Assembly: GCF_004168255.1 (NCBI RefSeq)
Contig: NZ_SEWG01000005.1
Span: 310,001 to 374,000, forward strand
From: Mucilaginibacter terrigena
GTDB lineage: Bacteria > Bacteroidota > Bacteroidia > Sphingobacteriales > Sphingobacteriaceae
DNA: 64,000 bases
Reading direction: 5' to 3'
The notes beneath the pieces were generated by a model. That model was not told the DNA's origin. It searched no databases and saw only the letters and a list, made by a program, of their open reading frames with translations. The first letter of the stretch is position 1; every line of letters begins with the position of its first letter. A program made the position numbers and the translations under genes. Shown piece after piece: positions 60,887-64,000 of this stretch.

Positions 60887-61564
60887 ATGAAACTTACCTA
60901 TTATGGCCAGTCGACCGTTGAACTGGTGGCTGACGGGAAAACGTTATTATTCGATCCATTTATTACGCCAAACGAGCTGGCAAAACATATTGATGTAAAC
61001 AGCCTTAAGCCCGATTATATACTGGTATCGCACGGGCACGGCGACCATGTTGCCGACCTGGTTAGCATAGCCAAAAGAAGCGGCGCTAAAGTTATCTGCA
61101 TTGCCGAAATTGCCGGCTGGCTTGGTAAGCAAGGCATCACCAACGTACACGGTATGAATATTGGTGGTGGCTTTAACTTCGATTTTGGCCGTGTAAAGAT
61201 GGTTAACGCCGTACACTCCAGCGCATTGCCCGATGGCAGCAACGGTGGTAACCCCGCCGGTTTTGTGATCTCGTCCGAAGGAAAAAATATATACTTTGCC
61301 GGTGATACCGCCCTTACCTATGACATGAAATTACTGGAAGATGAGAACCTTGATTGGGCCTTGTTGCCGATAGGAGATAACTATACCATGGGTGCCGATG
61401 ATGCTATAAAAGCCGCGGCATTCATCAACTGCAAAAACATCGTAGGGGTGCATTACGATTCGTTCCCGGTTATTAAGATAGACAAAACAGAGGTTGAGCA
61501 TAAATTTATCCAGGCCGGGCTAAACCTGAAACTGCCCGCCATTGGCGAAAGCATAGCATTATAA
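60887..61564 (+). CDS. UlaG-like metallo-beta-lactamase-fold hydrolase (UPF0173)
   Basis: A 225-residue metal-dependent hydrolase. MKLTYYGQSTVEL opens it, and SHGHGDHVAD (about 46-55) is the HxHxDH metal motif; VHSSALPDG, FAGDTALTYDM and GVHYDSFP supply the other ligands. Substrate unknown in this family. Chosen ATG 60887. Confidence 0.92.
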   Translation: MKLTYYGQSTVELVADGKTLLFDPFITPNELAKHIDVNSLKPDYILVSHGHGDHVADLVSIAKRSGAKVICIAEIAGWLGKQGITNVHGMNIGGGFNFDFGRVKMVNAVHSSALPDGSNGGNPAGFVISSEGKNIYFAGDTALTYDMKLLEDENLDWALLPIGDNYTMGADDAIKAAAFINCKNIVGVHYDSFPVIKIDKTEVEHKFIQAGLNLKLPAIGESIAL

Positions 61565-61580
61565 ATAGCCACAAAACTGA

Positions 61581-61608
61581 AAAGCCCCCGCAAAAAAACG
61601 GGGGCTTT
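61581..61608. terminator. Bidirectional terminator between the hydrolase and glgC
   Basis: AAAGCCCCCG (61581-61590) and CGGGGGCTTT (61599-61608) form a perfect 10-bp stem around CAAAAAAA. The two genes converge here. Confidence 0.9.
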
Positions 61609-61629
61609 CGCATGTATATCAATTTTAAA

Positions 61630-62892
61630 TTATATCACTGTGCCGCTTGGGATAACCGCGCGTTTTTTAACGATCACAATTCCATCGGTTACCGTGTGGG
61701 TTGGGAAATCGCCATCGGGTAGGGGTTCGCCGCAGTTGATCTTTACATCATCACCTATATAAGTATTTTTATCGATGATGGCGTTTTTGATGCTGCACCT
61801 GTCGCCAATACCCATGATAGGTGCGCCGGTAACCTTGGCTTCGGCTATTTCTTCAAGCGTTTGGTAATTGTCGCTACCCATTACATAGCAGCTTTCAATT
61901 TCGCTTGCCGTACCAATACGGGTGCGGATACCTATAATAGAGTGGATAATGTGCGCCGCGTTGATGATACACCCATCGGCGATAATAGAACGGTCTATCA
62001 GCGTACCCGATATTTTGGTTGGCGGCAGCATACGCGCGCGGGTGTAGATCTGGTTTTTGTTAAACAGGTTAAACTGCGGGATATCATCAGTAAGGCCAAG
62101 GTTGGCTTCAAAGAAGGAAGGGATGGTACCTATATCTGTCCAGTAGCCTTCATATTGATAGCTTAACACTTTGTGGCCAACAATAGCCTGCGGGATGATC
62201 TCCTTCCCGAAATCGGGATGGTCGTTTCCTTCTAAAAGCTCGTATAACAGCTTGCGGTTAAACAGGTAAATCCCCATCGAGGCCAGGTAAATGCGGCCTT
62301 CGGCTTTCATTTCATCGCTTACGTCAGATGCCCAGCTCTCAAAATCCTTTTTAGGTTTTTCAACAAACGAGGTGATCATGCTATGTTCATCTGTCTTAAG
62401 GATCCCGAAGCCCGGCACATCATTGGCGTGTACGGGTATGGTAGCAATAGAGATATCGGCATTGGTATCAATATGCTTTTGGATCATTTCCTCAAAATCC
62501 ATCTGGTACAGCTGGTCGCCCGATAGGATAAGCACGTATTCAAAATCGTGCGTGGCCAGGTGGTGCAGGCTTTGCCTAACCGCATCGGCCGTGCCCTGGA
62601 ACCAGCCACCGCTGGTAGGTGTTTGCTCGGCAGCCAAAATATCGACAAAAGCCGTACTAAAAGTGCTAAAGTGATAGGTGTTTTTGATGTGCTTATTTAA
62701 CGATGCCGAGTTAAACTGTGTTAACACAAATATGCGGCTGATATTTGAGTGAAGGCAGTTGGAAATAGGGATATCAACCAAACGGTATTTACCCGCAATT
62801 GGCACTGCCGGTTTCGAACGGGTTTGTGTAAGTGGCGCCAAACGGCTGCCCTGGCCGCCCCCAAGTACAATACTGATTACTTTTGATGTCAT
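61630..62892 (-). CDS. glgC: Glucose-1-phosphate adenylyltransferase
   Basis: A 420-residue enzyme making ADP-glucose for glycogen synthesis. LGGGQGSRLAPLTQTRSKPA (about 11-30) is the nucleotide loop; GTADAVRQ and LILSGDQLYQMD bind substrate; the C-terminal left-handed helix has DRSIIADGCIINAAHI and YIGDDVKINCG. It follows glgA with a four-base ATGA overlap, so the two glycogen genes form one unit. Confidence 0.96.
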   Translation of the reverse strand: MTSKVISIVLGGGQGSRLAPLTQTRSKPAVPIAGKYRLVDIPISNCLHSNISRIFVLTQFNSASLNKHIKNTYHFSTFSTAFVDILAAEQTPTSGGWFQGTADAVRQSLHHLATHDFEYVLILSGDQLYQMDFEEMIQKHIDTNADISIATIPVHANDVPGFGILKTDEHSMITSFVEKPKKDFESWASDVSDEMKAEGRIYLASMGIYLFNRKLLYELLEGNDHPDFGKEIIPQAIVGHKVLSYQYEGYWTDIGTIPSFFEANLGLTDDIPQFNLFNKNQIYTRARMLPPTKISGTLIDRSIIADGCIINAAHIIHSIIGIRTRIGTASEIESCYVMGSDNYQTLEEIAEAKVTGAPIMGIGDRCSIKNAIIDKNTYIGDDVKINCGEPLPDGDFPTHTVTDGIVIVKKRAVIPSGTVI

Positions 62893-64000
62893 ATCTTTGG
62901 AATTAAACTTTCATACAGGTTTATATATTCTTTAGCCGAGCGGTCCCACGAAAAATCGAGGGCCATCATGCGCTTGCGTAATGTTTGCATTTTACGGCTA
63001 TCCTTGTACAGCACCACCGCGCGGGTAACCGATACACAAATATCATCCACACTTACCTCTTCAAATCGTATGCCGTAACCCCCTTCTTCACCAAAATCAA
63101 TCACAGTATCTTTTAAACCGCCAGTGCTCCTAACCATGGGCATGGTACCGTAACGCATCGAGTACATCTGGTTTAAGCCGCAAGGCTCCACCCGCGACGG
63201 CATCAGCAGGAAATCGGCCCCGGCGTATATCAAATGCGCCAGCGATTCGTCGTAACCGATAAATACATTTACGTTTTGCGGATGTAGCTTTTTGAGCAGG
63301 TTTAACGATGTTTCCGTCGCGGTTTCGCCTGCTCCCAATATCAAAAAGTTGACCTTATCGCCATGTTCCTTTATGCTTCTTTCGATAGCGGCTGGCAGCA
63401 GGTCAGATCCTTTTTCGCTAACCAAGCGGCCTATAAAGGCGATCAAAGGTTTATCGGCAGACAGCGCGAAACGTTCGCATAGTATTTCCTTATTTTTTTG
63501 CTTGCCTTTGGTAACCGTTGCCGTGGCAAAGTTTTCGGGCAGCATAGGGTCGGTTTCGGGATTCCATACATCGGTATCAATACCGTTGATAATGCCTACC
63601 CCTTTGTCGCGTTCTACATAAAAAAGGTACTCTAAACCGTTTGAATTAACGCTGAGTTCCTGCAAATAGCTTGGCGATACGGTAGTATATTTCCAGCAGC
63701 ATTTTACTGCCGATGCCAGCGGATTTATGCCGCCGTTCCAGTCCAGCAGTCCGGTTTTATAAAAGTCGATCTCGGGCAGGTAGTTCAGTTTTTCCCAGCC
63801 AAAGGCGCCGTGATATTGGCCGTTGTGGATGGTAAATATAGTTGGGATATGCGCCAGCCTGCGGTACAGGTTTGAGTGGTACATCATAAACGGCACCAGC
63901 CCAGAGTGGTGATCATGGCAGTGCACCAGATCAGGCGTTTGGCCGCTCCAGTTTATCCAATCTAAAAAGCAGATCTGGAAGGCGATGAACTGTTCCTTTT
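62889..64000 (-). CDS. glgA: Glycogen synthase, 5' end beyond the window
   Basis: The frame stays open to the right edge of the window, so the start is missing; about 370 residues are visible. QFIAFQICFLDWINWSGQTP then DLVHCHDHHSGLVPF match the end of the N-terminal Rossmann domain of GT5 starch/glycogen synthases. The C-terminal domain shows GRLVSEKGSDLLPAA, GYDESLAHLIYAGADFLLMP and SRVEPCGLNQMYSMRYGTMP with the catalytic Glu region. It transfers glucose from ADP-glucose made by GlgC. Confidence 0.94.
   Translation of the reverse strand, partial: KEQFIAFQICFLDWINWSGQTPDLVHCHDHHSGLVPFMMYHSNLYRRLAHIPTIFTIHNGQYHGAFGWEKLNYLPEIDFYKTGLLDWNGGINPLASAVKCCWKYTTVSPSYLQELSVNSNGLEYLFYVERDKGVGIINGIDTDVWNPETDPMLPENFATATVTKGKQKNKEILCERFALSADKPLIAFIGRLVSEKGSDLLPAAIERSIKEHGDKVNFLILGAGETATETSLNLLKKLHPQNVNVFIGYDESLAHLIYAGADFLLMPSRVEPCGLNQMYSMRYGTMPMVRSTGGLKDTVIDFGEEGGYGIRFEEVSVDDICVSVTRAVVLYKDSRKMQTLRKRMMALDFSWDRSAKEYINLYESLIPKI

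Noticed and set aside
1..64000. tRNA or rRNA genes
   Set aside because: No cloverleaf or conserved rRNA segment was recognised in any intergenic stretch; a dedicated search could still find one.

Overview
The window is chromosomal DNA of a Bacteroidota bacterium, most likely family Sphingobacteriaceae (Mucilaginibacter/Pedobacter-like). The grounds are: promoters of the form TAnnTTTG instead of the TTGACA/TATAAT type, a split ExbB-ExbD-ExbD-TonB cluster, a short NuoG, a GH92 mannosidase, DUF4159, DUF3347, DUF6607 and HYC_CC_PP proteins, and very frequent interspersed palindromic repeats between genes. The genus is inferred from protein style only; no rRNA or tRNA gene was found.

Layout. 1-6.1 kb: end of a YpfJ-type peptidase, then plsC, a NUDIX hydrolase, an EamA exporter, metK (structured leader), a TTG-started lipid kinase whose 3' end runs into a tandem repeat, and a SUI1/YciH factor. 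6.2-14.0 kb: pckA, then exbB-exbD-exbD-tonB-small membrane protein-PstS-like lipoprotein-TPR protein, ended by a strong terminator. 14.0-27.5 kb: the complete complex I operon nuoA-N. It has a frameshifted nuoB, an extra 60-residue membrane ORF between nuoE and nuoF, a REP-like insertion between nuoF and nuoG, and another repeat between nuoK and nuoL. 27.5-32.1 kb: DedA protein, pyrophosphatase, CNNM/CBS protein, rsmE, DUF4159 protein, biotin carrier. 32.2-34.8 kb (minus): NUDIX and a lemA-TPM-TPM set. 35-43.2 kb: GH92, two sigma-70 family factors, an FAD oxidoreductase, DinB, CoA-binding and NlpC/P60 proteins.

43.3-46.3 kb is an AT-rich restriction-modification island: vsr, a controller-type HTH gene with candidate C-boxes, a C5 cytosine methyltransferase and an HpaII-family endonuclease. 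46.3-49.2 kb holds a DUF4476 protein, a YfiT-type DinB protein and a secreted FAD oxidoreductase. 49.3-54.2 kb is a probable metal-handling locus: HYC_CC_PP, a secreted HMA protein and two outer-membrane-type proteins on the minus strand; DUF6607 divergently, behind a Fur-like 7-1-7 palindrome; and a DUF3347 protein. 54.2-64 kb: low-molecular-weight phosphatase, S1/P1 nuclease, fumC, a TPR protein, a serine hydrolase, EbfC, an UlaG-like hydrolase, glgC and the 3' part of glgA.

The least ordinary signals are: (1) nuoB, intact only if a -1 shift occurs on an A_AAA_AAA heptamer; (2) the divergent metal locus with its operator-like palindrome; (3) the self-contained Vsr/C/M/R island; (4) repeats that extend a reading frame and that place a G-run exactly at ribosome-binding distance before three genes; (5) several genes whose promoter -7 element ends 4-8 bases before the start codon, suggesting leaderless mRNAs.
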